From Verrucomicrobiales bacterium (GTDB lineage Bacteria; Verrucomicrobiota; Verrucomicrobiia; Verrucomicrobiales; DEV007): 64,000 nt of DNA. Made by a program: the position numbers and the translations under genes. Location of the stretch: positions 26,661 through 90,660 of the forward strand of contig JAOFXR010000008.1 in the NCBI GenBank assembly GCA_028047635.1. The letters run 5' to 3'. The notes below the pieces were generated by a model, which did not search any database, was not told where the DNA came from, and saw nothing but the letters and a program-made list of their open reading frames with translations. Below, piece by piece: positions 17,794 through 27,249 of this stretch (position 1 is the first letter of the stretch; every line of letters begins with the position of its first letter).

Positions 17794-19212
17794 ATGAATT
17801 CCAAATCACTCCGCAGTGAAAGCGATTCGTCCAACCCGGATTGGAAGTTGTATTGGCGGGCTCTTTTGGATGATTTGAGCAGTGCGCCCCGCTTTCCCGA
17901 GCCGGGGCTGTGGGCCTTTAAGCTTTTGCCACTGATTGTCGGAATTCTCGTGACGATTGGTTTAGTGCTTGGCGACTGCGACCTTCGACTTCAGCAGGCT
18001 ATTTACCACGCCGGGGAAAACTCCTGGAAGTGGGGCACGCACCCCGTTTGGACGACTCTACACAAAGTGGGGCCTTACCTTGCGATTATTCTGGGGATCG
18101 CGGCTTTGATTGGGCTCAGTCTGAGCTGGTCGAAGCCACGTTTTGCAAAGTGGCGTCGCGTGTATCTCTTTATCGCTCTGCTTCTTTTTCTGGGGCCGGG
18201 CGTAATTGTTAATTTCGCTTTGAAGGACAACTGGGGACGGCCCCGGCCGGTCCATGTTGATTCGATGGGGGGGAAGCAGCCTTTTGAGAATGTGTTTGTC
18301 TGGAATGAGAGTCGAGAGGGGAGATCCTTTCCCTGCGGGCATGCCTCGACCGGATATGTGCTCATGGCAGGCTTTCTCCTTCTCTGTCGGCACCGGCGTC
18401 GCCTCGCTTATGGGTGGCTCATTTTCGGAGCGTTCTTTGGGACGCTTCTGGGAGTCACGAGAATGTTGCAAGGGGGGCATTTTTTAACCGACGTGATATG
18501 GGTCGCTCTCATTGGTCATTATCTGGCATTGGGGCTCTACTATTTGTTAGGGCTCAATGACAGCGTCTCGCGCGAAGTAAAAGAGCGCCGCAAGATGCCG
18601 ATTATATTCAAGGTTTTGCTCATACTTGTGGCGGTGGCTTCACTGGCAGGAATCCTTCTCGCGACCCCGTATCATGACAAGCGAAGCCAGGTCATAGGCG
18701 AGGAATGGAACGGTGAGCTACCTGTGCGGTTTAAAATTACTCTGGCGGCCGGGCGCGCGGAGATCGTTCCCGCAGACACGTTTAAGACGTTCAAGGAGTC
18801 AACCGGGCATGGCTTACCAACTTCACGAGTGGCGGCATCTCTTCGGGAAGAAGAGAACAAGAAAAGATATCACGCTCATTACCACGAACGATATAGCGGG
18901 TGGTTTCACGAGCTGGAGACGGAGACGAGAATTGAGCTTCCTTGGCATAAGGCGCTGGCGGTTGAAATTAACAATCATCTCGCTGAGGTTCTGATCGACC
19001 CCGGAGACATTGCCCACAAAATACCGGTCAAGATTGGATCGGGAGAGGGAGTGATTACCCTGCGCGTAGGGGGGAACAGGATTCTCTGGGACGAGGGAGA
19101 CAAGAGTCACCTCGAGGGAGCGGAATTGCTTGAAACCGAATCGGAGATTGATCAAGGGCTTGTGATTGAGGTGAGCGATGAGTTCACTGGTGTGATTCGA
19201 TTAGTGAAGTGA
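17794..19212 (+). CDS. PAP2-family membrane phosphatase with extra C-terminal domain
   Basis: Integral membrane phosphatase of the type-2 phosphatidic acid phosphatase family, 472 residues. The three motifs are present: K144-x6-R151P152, PCGH (180-183, with Cys where Ser is usual) and TR(222-223)-x5-His229-x3-Asp233 (Thr for Ser). About six hydrophobic segments lie in residues 45-290. The last 170 residues, after one more membrane helix, form a soluble beta-rich domain I do not recognise, probably outside the cytoplasm. Substrates may be lipid phosphates or undecaprenyl pyrophosphate. Polyphosphate kinase follows 67 bases later, suggesting a phosphate-related unit. Confidence 0.82.
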   Translation: MNSKSLRSESDSSNPDWKLYWRALLDDLSSAPRFPEPGLWAFKLLPLIVGILVTIGLVLGDCDLRLQQAIYHAGENSWKWGTHPVWTTLHKVGPYLAIILGIAALIGLSLSWSKPRFAKWRRVYLFIALLLFLGPGVIVNFALKDNWGRPRPVHVDSMGGKQPFENVFVWNESREGRSFPCGHASTGYVLMAGFLLLCRHRRRLAYGWLIFGAFFGTLLGVTRMLQGGHFLTDVIWVALIGHYLALGLYYLLGLNDSVSREVKERRKMPIIFKVLLILVAVASLAGILLATPYHDKRSQVIGEEWNGELPVRFKITLAAGRAEIVPADTFKTFKESTGHGLPTSRVAASLREEENKKRYHAHYHERYSGWFHELETETRIELPWHKALAVEINNHLAEVLIDPGDIAHKIPVKIGSGEGVITLRVGGNRILWDEGDKSHLEGAELLETESEIDQGLVIEVSDEFTGVIRLVK

Positions 19213-19279
19213 ATCTGCCCGAATTTTCACAAACAAGATCTAGCTTTCGCGCACTCTTGTTATTAAGTTTTGGAAAGAT

Positions 19280-21319
19280 ATGGGTTCGCAATTTCGAAGC
19301 AAAGAAACAAGCTGGTTATCGTTCAATGCACGGGTCCTGCAGGAGGCTGCCGACCCTAACGTTCCGCTTTTTGAGAGAATTAAGTTTCTCGGGATCTACA
19401 GTTCGAATCTTGACGAGTTTTTCCGCGTTCGAGTAGCGACCTTGAAACGTCTTTCCACTCTGGGTGACGAGTGGAAAAGGCTCGATATGCCTGATCCCAA
19501 CGTGACCTTGAAGAAAGTCAGCCGCCTTGTTTCGATGCAGGCAAATGACTTTAACGTTGCTTACGGAAAGGTGAAAGAGGACCTCGCCGAGAATGGGATT
19601 AAGCTGATCAACGAACAAGAAGTCCCTGCGCACCTCACGAGCTACCTCAGAGAGTATTTCCGGAGAGAAGTGAGTCCCTACATCTTTCCCATCATCTTGA
19701 AAGCTTCTGCCAAGTTGCCGAAGCTGAAGGATCTCCCCATGTATCTCGCGGTGAAGGCGTCGAAAGCGGATGGAAGTGGTAGGCCGATGCATGCTCTGAT
19801 TGAGATCCCGGGAGGGCTGCCGCGATTTATTCCTTTGCCGTCTGACGACAGCACACAGCTGGTGATGTATTTGGATGATATTATTCGCTTTGGTCTCGAC
19901 GAAGTGTTTGCGAGCTTCCCGTTCGATACTTACGATTCGTATGCGATCAAGTTTACGCGGGATTCAGAACTCGAGTTTGATGACGATTTCACCGAGAGCT
20001 TCTACGAGAAATTGGAAGAAAGCCTCCGTGCACGCGAAGAGGGGCTTCCGGTGAGAGCGAACTTTGACCGTGATTTTCCGAAGCCGTTTCTGAATTTGAT
20101 TCTCAGGAAATTGAATCTGGCGAGGTCGGATTCTCTTTATCCGGGGGCCCGGTATCACAATCGTCGAGACTTGCTCAGTTTTCCAAAGTTCGGAAAAAAA
20201 GGACTTAGCAACGAAGATTCCGAGCCGGTTTCGGTCAAAGCAATCACGAAGAAATCAACGAGCATGTTCGCTGCGATTCGGGCGAAAGACTTGCTGATTC
20301 ATATTCCTTATCAGCCGTTCCGTCATCTCATTCGATTGCTTCAGGAAGCCTCGATTGATCCTCTCGTGCAAAGCATTTCGATGACCCAATATCGTCTCGC
20401 GAAGCATTCCTGTGTTGCCAGCGCTCTGCAGGCGGCGGCCCGCAATGGGAAGCGCGTTTTTGTGCTCGTGGAACCTCAGGCCCGCTTTGATGAAGAGGCA
20501 AATATTCGTTGGGCGAGTGCGTATCGTAGCGCCGGCGTTCAGGTGCAATTGGGTGTTCAGGGTCTCAAGGTTCACAGTAAACTGATTCACATCGAGCGTC
20601 GCGAGTCAGGGAAAAGTCAATATTACAGCGTTCTTGGAACGGGGAATTTTAATGAGGATACCGCGACGATATTCGCAGACCACATGCTGATGACTTATAA
20701 TCAGGAAATCGGGGCTGATGTTGCTGAGATCTTCCAGTTTATCAAACGTTCGTATCGTCCTCCCAAGTTGAAGCATCTCAATGTAGCGCCTTTTGATCTG
20801 AGAAAATTCCTCAGAGATCGAGTTGATAGGGAGATCGCCAATCATCAGGAAGGAAAACCGGCCGGTTTATCGTTCAAGGTGAACAATTTTTCCGACGGAG
20901 AGACGAATGATTTAATTCAGGAAGCGGCGGACGCAGGTATTCCTGTTCGGCTGATTGTTCGGAGTATGTTCTCTATGGTGATTGATGATGAAAGCCCGAT
21001 CGAAGCGATCAGTATCGTCGACAAATACCTTGAGCATTCCCGGATTATGATCTTTGAAAATGACGGTAACCCTGAGGTGTTTTTGTCATCAGCCGATTTC
21101 CTTCCACGGAACTTCGATACCCGGGTTGAGACCATTTTTCCGATCCTCGATAAGAAGCTTCAAGATCAGATGATCGAGTATTTTAACATTCAGTGGAGCG
21201 ATACGGTGAAGGCGAGGAAGCTCGATGAAGGCCTCACTAATTCCTATCGATCTGCGAAAGGAAAGAAAGCGATTCGCGCGCAATTCGAGATCGAAGAGTA
21301 TTTGCGTAAGATCAACTGA
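19280..21319 (+). CDS. ppk1: Polyphosphate kinase 1
   Basis: Makes inorganic polyphosphate from ATP; membrane-associated in known cases. 679 residues, full length. The N domain opens with SKETSWLSFNARVLQEA and SNLDEFFRVRVA. The catalytic tandem-PLD-like domains carry GLKVHSKL with His432, the position of the autophosphorylated His, and LEHSRIMIFEN with His586. GTGNFNEDTATIF and SSADFLPRNFDTRVE complete the family signature. The ATG at 19280 gives a normal N-terminus. It is downstream of the PAP2 gene and meets the protease gene tail to tail with a 20-base gap. Confidence 0.96.
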   Translation: MGSQFRSKETSWLSFNARVLQEAADPNVPLFERIKFLGIYSSNLDEFFRVRVATLKRLSTLGDEWKRLDMPDPNVTLKKVSRLVSMQANDFNVAYGKVKEDLAENGIKLINEQEVPAHLTSYLREYFRREVSPYIFPIILKASAKLPKLKDLPMYLAVKASKADGSGRPMHALIEIPGGLPRFIPLPSDDSTQLVMYLDDIIRFGLDEVFASFPFDTYDSYAIKFTRDSELEFDDDFTESFYEKLEESLRAREEGLPVRANFDRDFPKPFLNLILRKLNLARSDSLYPGARYHNRRDLLSFPKFGKKGLSNEDSEPVSVKAITKKSTSMFAAIRAKDLLIHIPYQPFRHLIRLLQEASIDPLVQSISMTQYRLAKHSCVASALQAAARNGKRVFVLVEPQARFDEEANIRWASAYRSAGVQVQLGVQGLKVHSKLIHIERRESGKSQYYSVLGTGNFNEDTATIFADHMLMTYNQEIGADVAEIFQFIKRSYRPPKLKHLNVAPFDLRKFLRDRVDREIANHQEGKPAGLSFKVNNFSDGETNDLIQEAADAGIPVRLIVRSMFSMVIDDESPIEAISIVDKYLEHSRIMIFENDGNPEVFLSSADFLPRNFDTRVETIFPILDKKLQDQMIEYFNIQWSDTVKARKLDEGLTNSYRSAKGKKAIRAQFEIEEYLRKIN

Positions 21320-21339
21320 GTCGAGGCCCGCTGCTTATT

Positions 21340-22338
21340 CTACTGCCAAAGCGACTCGAGACTGTCGGTTCGCAGGATGACGGTGCGAGTCCGTTCTTTT
21401 CCCGGGGTGATTACGACCAGTTCAAAGGTGGATCCGACCGGTTTTGATCGGATTGCCGAGAGCAATTCAAAGCGACGGGTGAGGGGGCGCCCATCGCAGG
21501 AAAGAATTAAGTCATGCGCTTTGATTCCGGCCCCGTTGAGAGGGCGTCCTTCAAAGACGGGATTGACGAAGAGGCCTTTGGTCCCGGGAGGAAATTTTTC
21601 CAGCATGTCCAAGTCAGCATTGCGGAGTTCCCAGACATAACCTCCGATTCCCGGGGTGGCGGCAACGTTACGGGATTTGAGTAGTTCACGGATCGCTGAC
21701 GGGGGGGAGACTAGGCTGAGTCCGGATGAGGCCGCTTTTTCGCCAAGCAGTCGGCCGTGCTGAATTCCGACAATTTGACCGCTTTGGTTAATCCACATCC
21801 CGCCGGAGGTAAATACCGGATTAATCCCTGCGGCGAAGAAATGACGGATGTGCCCTTTGGACGAGGCAAAATCGGTGTAGCTGATGCGCGAATCAGCGAC
21901 CTTTCCCGGAAGGATGAGCATGCGTCTTCTTAGCGCAGGGCCGAGATTGTAGAGGCCCTGAGTGTCTTGAGGAATCGACCGGGCAATTGCCAAGCCTCCG
22001 CGACTGGTCGCTTCTGGATCCACTTCGAGGAGCGCCAAATCGTGCCCGAGATCGTAAGCGGAGAGAGAGGCGGGAAAGGTTTCATCGTCGTGAGTCACAA
22101 TCGAACACGTATCACGGGGGCTATGGAAAAGGTGGGCTGCGGTGAGCGCGTAGATGTTGCCCGATTCGGCTTTTACGAGGGCTCCGCCCCCTCGCATTTG
22201 ACCATTGATATGAACTTCGATCGCGGCACGGCGCACTTTTTGAATCATGCTGGCGCTCAATTCATCCGCCGCTCTTGCGTGAAAGCTTGACCAGAGGCAG
22301 CAAAGTAACAGGACGTAGGTTCCTCGTAAAACAGGCAT
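21340..22338 (-). CDS. HtrA-like periplasmic serine protease with PDZ domain
   Basis: Exported trypsin-fold protease, 332 residues, signal peptide to about residue 23 (ARA). The triad is His69 in LTAAHLF, Asp100 in GHDLALL and Ser178 in FTSGGMW. The serine context is FTSGG rather than GNSGG, so activity may be altered. A PDZ-like domain spans about 235-325 (FVNPVFEGRPLNGAGIKAHD, LILSCDGRPL). The monomer resembles a reduced DegP/DegS type. It lies 23 bases downstream of the ferritin-like/ATP-grasp gene on the same strand and may share its transcript. Confidence 0.8.
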   Translation of the reverse strand: MPVLRGTYVLLLCCLWSSFHARAADELSASMIQKVRRAAIEVHINGQMRGGGALVKAESGNIYALTAAHLFHSPRDTCSIVTHDDETFPASLSAYDLGHDLALLEVDPEATSRGGLAIARSIPQDTQGLYNLGPALRRRMLILPGKVADSRISYTDFASSKGHIRHFFAAGINPVFTSGGMWINQSGQIVGIQHGRLLGEKAASSGLSLVSPPSAIRELLKSRNVAATPGIGGYVWELRNADLDMLEKFPPGTKGLFVNPVFEGRPLNGAGIKAHDLILSCDGRPLTRRFELLSAIRSKPVGSTFELVVITPGKERTRTVILRTDSLESLWQ

Positions 22339-22361
22339 TTTTGCGAACGTTCAGGGGAATG

Positions 22362-24470
22362 TTAGAGAGTTGCGGCCTGCTTGGCAATTGTGATTTTGAT
22401 TATGAATCGCGTTCCTTCATGCATTTCGTTGAGGAAAAGAGAACCTTCTTCAATCAGACCTTTCTGATCCAATACGGCGGTGTTTTCGTAGTTCGTGCCT
22501 GGGTCCCGCTTCAGGAGTTCAAATTTCACGCCGTGGCCAGAGGCAACTTTCTTTCGCAGCTCGTGCGTCACCCTTCCCATCGTAAAGCGTGAATTCACCT
22601 CACAAAAGGTGCGCAGAGCGATTTCGCCATCGGGCTTCCGGTGCACGTAAGCATCGACTCCGACGGGGCCTTCGTAGCGGAGTTCGTTCAGCCACGATTC
22701 GAGTGCGGCAGTGAAGGGCGCGTTGTTTTCGTAATGCTTCAGTGCCTCCTGCATCAGAAATTGGGACATCTCCGTGCTCAGGCCCTGACAGAATTTGTTC
22801 ACGCTGATACTCCCCCGGTATTGGCCGGAATCGGCGATGATCTGTCGTATCAAGCCGAGTTGGGACAGCTTCCCGTCTTTCATCTGATACTGAACTGAAA
22901 AGTCCAATTCCCTGCGATGAGCCGGTTCAAGGATGAGGCCGCCTTCATGGAGAATTTTATCGCTGAACACAGGTGCTTCACCGCTTCTGACTTGGCTTAA
23001 GGTGATGCGTCTCATACCGCCTCCGGCAGTGGAGAACGGTCGTTTGATGATCGCTTCCGTGTATCCTAAATCGAGCAGGTCGTCGATTGCCTCAGTCAAC
23101 TCATCCGGAGTGGAGCAGGCAAAAGAGAGGCCGGCCCAATCTGAAAGTGACTCTACCTGTTCCGCCTTGGAAAAAAGCGCACGGCGGCTGTCCTCCCAGT
23201 GAAAAGCGGGGGACTCATGTGAGGTGTTTTTCTCAAGGCATGAGAAGTGTTTGGCGACCTCCGGTGTAAGTCCCCAGGGACGGAAGTCATTGAGCTTCCG
23301 GTCCCGCAGGAGACTATCGGGAGCGAGGCTGCCGTTTTTGTCGAGTGGTTCGATTTCCGGCAGTGGAAATCCGAGTCCGGCGAGAGTTGCCCGGTGCGCC
23401 AGTGAAGGGGGGCGACGCATCAGAATGACATCGTCACGACGTGCGAGGACCGCGGTTACGATCTCGAGGTCTTCTATCACGGAGAGGATGCGCTTGTCGG
23501 GATGATAGGGGGCAGGATGAACTGCGACCGCGTTTTCGGCTTGGGGATTGAAGAGAAACACATTCGGGGTCCGTCCATTCGAACGCTCAAAGAGCGAGAG
23601 CTGGTGGATGTAATCGTCATCAAACCCTGCTTCCCGCCTCCCTTCGACATTGAAACCGGTTCGATTGCCTTTTGCCCGTGAAGGGGAGAGAGGGAAGTGA
23701 AGGCGGGATTTCAGAGCTTCCCAATCGCTTTCTGACTCCTCTTTCCACCGACGAAACCAATGGAGTCCGTAGCCTACGTGCGAAATTTCGTCCTCGTAGA
23801 TGCGCTTCAGAATCGCTGCGCTTTTGGTGTCTCCAGCTTGCCCGAGGACGTCGCTGTAGTAGTTCGCGTAGTCCAAGTTGGCCTGTTCGAAGGTCAGGCT
23901 GAGGCGGGAGACATAGTCGATCGGGGATTCCATGCTCGAAACCGCGTCCCAGAAAAAACGACTGAGAGGGAACTCGCCGAACTCCACTCCGCAGTCCTTC
24001 ATTCTTGCCAAATACCATCGGGTGTGCCGTTGCTCTTCCCGCAGCGTGTTGGCAAGCCCGACCCGGAATTTGTGAGGTGCATCCGGAAAACGCAGCAGCG
24101 CGAGGGCCATTAGTTCGGCGGCGAGGAGTTCGTGATTCGCGAAAAAATGAAGCAGCGTTCCGCGATTTTCATCCGTTACCAGATGAGCGGAAGCGGGGAG
24201 TTTGGGCCGCGTCGCAGAACCTGAGGCAAATTGAATTGAGTCAGATCGGGCCGGAGTCAGGTCGTGCGATAGAGCGATTCGCGCCGCGGGGCCTTCAGGG
24301 CGGGCGATACAGAGAGAGCGCGGCTTCAGTTTCTCGTCGAGTTGGTTCGAGAAAAGAACCCGCTGAGCCAATTCAGTGATCGACTCATCTTCAGTTGACC
24401 GGCTATGGGGTGACGAAATTGAAGTTTTAGACATCTTTAGGCTATCAAAGCTGGCGCTTGACCGTTTCAT
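22362..24470 (-). CDS. DUF455 ferritin-like domain fused to ATP-grasp domain
   Basis: 702-residue cytoplasmic two-domain protein. The first part (about 110-290) is a DUF455/ferritin-like helical bundle with putative di-metal ligands in FFANHELLAAELMA, LREEQRHTRWY and IYEDEISHVGYG. The second part (about 440-690) looks like an ATP-grasp ligase: TEAIIKRPFSTAGGGMRR, then GGLILEPAHRRELDFSVQY, VGVDAYVH and CEVNSRFTMGRV as the metal-binding end. Start is uncertain between ATG 24470 and ATG 24434. Ferritin-like DUF455 proteins have no fixed function; the fusion suggests an oxygen-dependent step coupled to amide or ester bond formation. This is inference. It is divergent from the LptF/G gene and upstream of the protease. 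Confidence 0.75.
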   Translation of the reverse strand: MKRSSASFDSLKMSKTSISSPHSRSTEDESITELAQRVLFSNQLDEKLKPRSLCIARPEGPAARIALSHDLTPARSDSIQFASGSATRPKLPASAHLVTDENRGTLLHFFANHELLAAELMALALLRFPDAPHKFRVGLANTLREEQRHTRWYLARMKDCGVEFGEFPLSRFFWDAVSSMESPIDYVSRLSLTFEQANLDYANYYSDVLGQAGDTKSAAILKRIYEDEISHVGYGLHWFRRWKEESESDWEALKSRLHFPLSPSRAKGNRTGFNVEGRREAGFDDDYIHQLSLFERSNGRTPNVFLFNPQAENAVAVHPAPYHPDKRILSVIEDLEIVTAVLARRDDVILMRRPPSLAHRATLAGLGFPLPEIEPLDKNGSLAPDSLLRDRKLNDFRPWGLTPEVAKHFSCLEKNTSHESPAFHWEDSRRALFSKAEQVESLSDWAGLSFACSTPDELTEAIDDLLDLGYTEAIIKRPFSTAGGGMRRITLSQVRSGEAPVFSDKILHEGGLILEPAHRRELDFSVQYQMKDGKLSQLGLIRQIIADSGQYRGSISVNKFCQGLSTEMSQFLMQEALKHYENNAPFTAALESWLNELRYEGPVGVDAYVHRKPDGEIALRTFCEVNSRFTMGRVTHELRKKVASGHGVKFELLKRDPGTNYENTAVLDQKGLIEEGSLFLNEMHEGTRFIIKITIAKQAATL

Positions 24471-24553
24471 CTAATGACGCGAACCTTGCAACCGTTTCAG
24501 GGAAGCAAATAGTCAGGATCGCTGATAGATCTTCTTCCCATCAACTATGGATC

Positions 24554-26296
24554 ATGATTGACTTTCTGACAAGAAACCCCGTATTCCGCTTTTATAAGTG
24601 GCTCTTTGTAAAGGGGCGGGATTCGTTTGTCTCTTTGACTGAGAAGGGGGACAAAGGGCCTTTGGTGATCAAGGTGTGCATGGCCGTGCTGTTTTTCAGC
24701 ATGGCATCAGTTTTCCTCAGCACGTGGGGCGATTACCGTGACGCGGGGACCTCTCAATTGGGCCTGGAAAGTGGCCCTGCTACTGAATTGCCACCGGTGG
24801 CTCCTATCATTTGGCGCGGGCTCAGTGTCGTGCTGGCATTACTGGGAGTCGTCGCTGCTTTTTTGATTCGTCCGACTCGCTCGAATCGGAACCAACAGCG
24901 ATTTATTATTATCGCGCTTTGGATGGCCGCGTTAGCAGGTTTGGCCTCGTGGCTGCCGCCTGACGTGATTGCCACGCAGCGCGCGTTGACGGGTAAGGCA
25001 CTCGCGGGGGAGACTCCTTCCATTGTCGCCTACTTTGGTCAGGTTGTGCTCGTTGCCTCTTTGATTATCAGCATCCCGCTTGCGGCCTGGTTGTACTTTC
25101 GACTTTCTTTAATGGATCGATACGTCGTTCAGTCCTTTCTTTCGCCGTTTCTGTTTTGCTTGTTTTCGTTCACCGCCATTTGGGTGATTGCGGATATGAA
25201 TGATCACTCAAAATACCTGGCTCAGATGAAAGACGGTCAGGCGATCACTTACTATATCGTTCAGATACCCTTTGTGATTCTATTCGTGATGCCCATCGTG
25301 ATGTTGCTCGCAGGATTGTTTTCACTCACGACGCTTTCAAAGTCGAATGAACTGATCAGCATGATTGGCGCGGGCCGAAGCGTGACCCGTATCCTCATGC
25401 CTCTTTTCATTATCGGCCTTTATAGCTCGATGATCTGCCTTGCCTTCAAGTTCCAATGGGCTCCCACTTCGGTCGGAACCAGCGATGCGATGATGGAATC
25501 TGCGAGGGCCAAGTTTCGGGCAAAGCGTAAGGGGGAAGAAGTGGAGCCGGTGCTGTATTCCAAACGCGGATGGATGCATGTGAATGAACCCGATCAGCGA
25601 ACCTGGTTTGTCGGCGCGGTGCCTTTAAAGCTCAGCGATCCGATGAGTGATGTCGTTGTCGCCAAACTCGATGACAAGGGACAGCCTCAAGTTGTCTGGA
25701 TTGCGAAACGGGCAAAGTGGGTGTGGAACACGGTTCCGCCTCAGTGGCAGCTCTTCAGCGTGACCGTTTACACCTATGATGCCGAGCGGATCCCGCGGAT
25801 GACGAGGCACGCCCAGCTCACGATTGATGATTGGTCCGAGACTCCCTGGAAAGTGTTGAGTTCGGCGCAAAATCCCGAGTATCTCGGTATGCCCGGACTG
25901 ACGATGTATTTGGATGCCAATGCGGATATGAATGACGATCGACTCGCTGCTTTTCGAACGAACCGTTGGAATATCTTCGCCGAGCCTTTCACCTGTTTCG
26001 TCATGATTCTTGTGGCGGCGCCTTTGGGAGTGGTCTACTCGCGGCGCGGCGGGATGGCCGGTGTGACCGGTGCGATCATTCTTTTTGCAATGATGTATCT
26101 AATGCGCACCACCTTTATTGCCCTGGGGCAGGGGAGCAATATGGGGCCTTTTCTCGCGGCCTGGTTGACCAATTTTATAATTGCTACGATCGGATTGTTC
26201 CTCCTTGCATTCCGGGCTCGGAATCGTGAGATTCCGAAGCTGAGAAATCTGATTATGGCTCCTTTCAAAAAGAGGCCGGCGGTTCCCACTGCCTGA
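24554..26296 (+). CDS. LptF/LptG-family permease with long N-terminal membrane extension
   Basis: Inner-membrane subunit of the lipopolysaccharide export ABC transporter (LptB2FG). From about residue 195 it has the family layout: MDRYVVQSFLSPFLFCLFSF, NDHSKYL, IPFVILFVMPIVMLLAGLFSL, SNELISMIGAGRS, a periplasmic beta-jellyroll part, and three C-terminal helices. Unusually, the first ~190 residues add about four predicted membrane helices (starting near KVCMAVLFFSMASVF), so 581 residues against the usual 350-400. ATG 24554 is used; an in-frame start at 24458 would overlap the divergent gene more. The partner permease and LptB are not in the window. Confidence 0.82.
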   Translation: MIDFLTRNPVFRFYKWLFVKGRDSFVSLTEKGDKGPLVIKVCMAVLFFSMASVFLSTWGDYRDAGTSQLGLESGPATELPPVAPIIWRGLSVVLALLGVVAAFLIRPTRSNRNQQRFIIIALWMAALAGLASWLPPDVIATQRALTGKALAGETPSIVAYFGQVVLVASLIISIPLAAWLYFRLSLMDRYVVQSFLSPFLFCLFSFTAIWVIADMNDHSKYLAQMKDGQAITYYIVQIPFVILFVMPIVMLLAGLFSLTTLSKSNELISMIGAGRSVTRILMPLFIIGLYSSMICLAFKFQWAPTSVGTSDAMMESARAKFRAKRKGEEVEPVLYSKRGWMHVNEPDQRTWFVGAVPLKLSDPMSDVVVAKLDDKGQPQVVWIAKRAKWVWNTVPPQWQLFSVTVYTYDAERIPRMTRHAQLTIDDWSETPWKVLSSAQNPEYLGMPGLTMYLDANADMNDDRLAAFRTNRWNIFAEPFTCFVMILVAAPLGVVYSRRGGMAGVTGAIILFAMMYLMRTTFIALGQGSNMGPFLAAWLTNFIIATIGLFLLAFRARNREIPKLRNLIMAPFKKRPAVPTA

Positions 26297-26325
26297 TTTA
26301 CAGCACGACTTTTTTCTCTACTAAA

Positions 26326-27249
26326 ATGGCAATCATCCAGGATTGGAAAATACGCGCAACGAGCGCTCGCTGTGAGATCACAGAAGAACCTTTTGTCGAC
26401 AAGCAGGAGTTCTATACCTGTATTTTTGATGATCCTGAGTCGGATGGTTTTCTGCGTAAGGATTTCTCGGTCGATTCGTGGAATGAAGCGAAAAAAACAA
26501 TCGATCCGGCACCGTTTTCGTTTTGGAAATCGACCTATCATGCCCCGGTTACGGCGGTCGCGGAAGCCAGTCATGTCGACACGTCTGCGGAAGGGATGTT
26601 GCGTCGTTTCATCGACGAGGATGATCAGAAAACCGAGAACGTCCGCTACATTCTCGCCTTGATGCTCGAACGAAAGAAGGAGTTCGTTCAGACCGATGCT
26701 CAGGAGTCCGATGAGAGGCGATTACTATTCTATGAGCAGGCTGCAACGGGAGATGTATTCATCGTCGCTGACCCCGGTTTGAAGCTCGACGAGATTGAAA
26801 CCGTTCAGCGCGAGGTCGCCGATCTGCTCCTAGCCGAGGAACGACGAGCTACGAGCGTGGCACCGGCTGATTCTGACGAGGCTAGCGAGACGGCCGAGCC
26901 CACAGACTCAGAGGACCCGGAAGCCGAAGTCATTGAAGAATCAGAGCCTCCGATTGAGCTCGTCGAGAAACTGGATGAGCTTGAGGCCGGCGAGGCCGAG
27001 GCCACCGAAGAAGAGCATGAAGAGACCGCCGCCGCCCCACATGAGGCGGTTGCCCTTTCCGACGAGAATCTTCCGGAGCCCCTCGGAGCGGATGCGCTTG
27101 TAGATGCCGGGGAAGAATTCGCCAATGACGTAGACGAAGAGATGGAGAACTCCAAGGAGGACGGAGAACCAACTCAGCCATCTAATGAGAGGGACCGCGA
27201 CTTCAAGGCTGATGATGGGCTCGGCGAGCATATGTCGGAGATCAGCTGA
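26326..27249 (+). CDS. Hypothetical acidic protein
   Basis: 307 residues, not recognised. Residues 1-170 are compact and globular, opening with IIQDWKIRATSARCEITEEPF and containing a second Cys in FYTCIFDDPE; the C-x12-C spacing might bind a metal, but this is weak. FSFWKSTYH and MLLERKKEF-type helical segments follow. Residues 180-300 are low-complexity, very rich in Glu, Asp and Ala, and probably disordered. No signal peptide or membrane helix. It starts 29 bases after the LptF/G gene, so it may share its transcript. Its 3' end overlaps the convergent DUF1460 gene by 8 bases. Confidence 0.7.
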   Translation: MAIIQDWKIRATSARCEITEEPFVDKQEFYTCIFDDPESDGFLRKDFSVDSWNEAKKTIDPAPFSFWKSTYHAPVTAVAEASHVDTSAEGMLRRFIDEDDQKTENVRYILALMLERKKEFVQTDAQESDERRLLFYEQAATGDVFIVADPGLKLDEIETVQREVADLLLAEERRATSVAPADSDEASETAEPTDSEDPEAEVIEESEPPIELVEKLDELEAGEAEATEEEHEETAAAPHEAVALSDENLPEPLGADALVDAGEEFANDVDEEMENSKEDGEPTQPSNERDRDFKADDGLGEHMSEIS

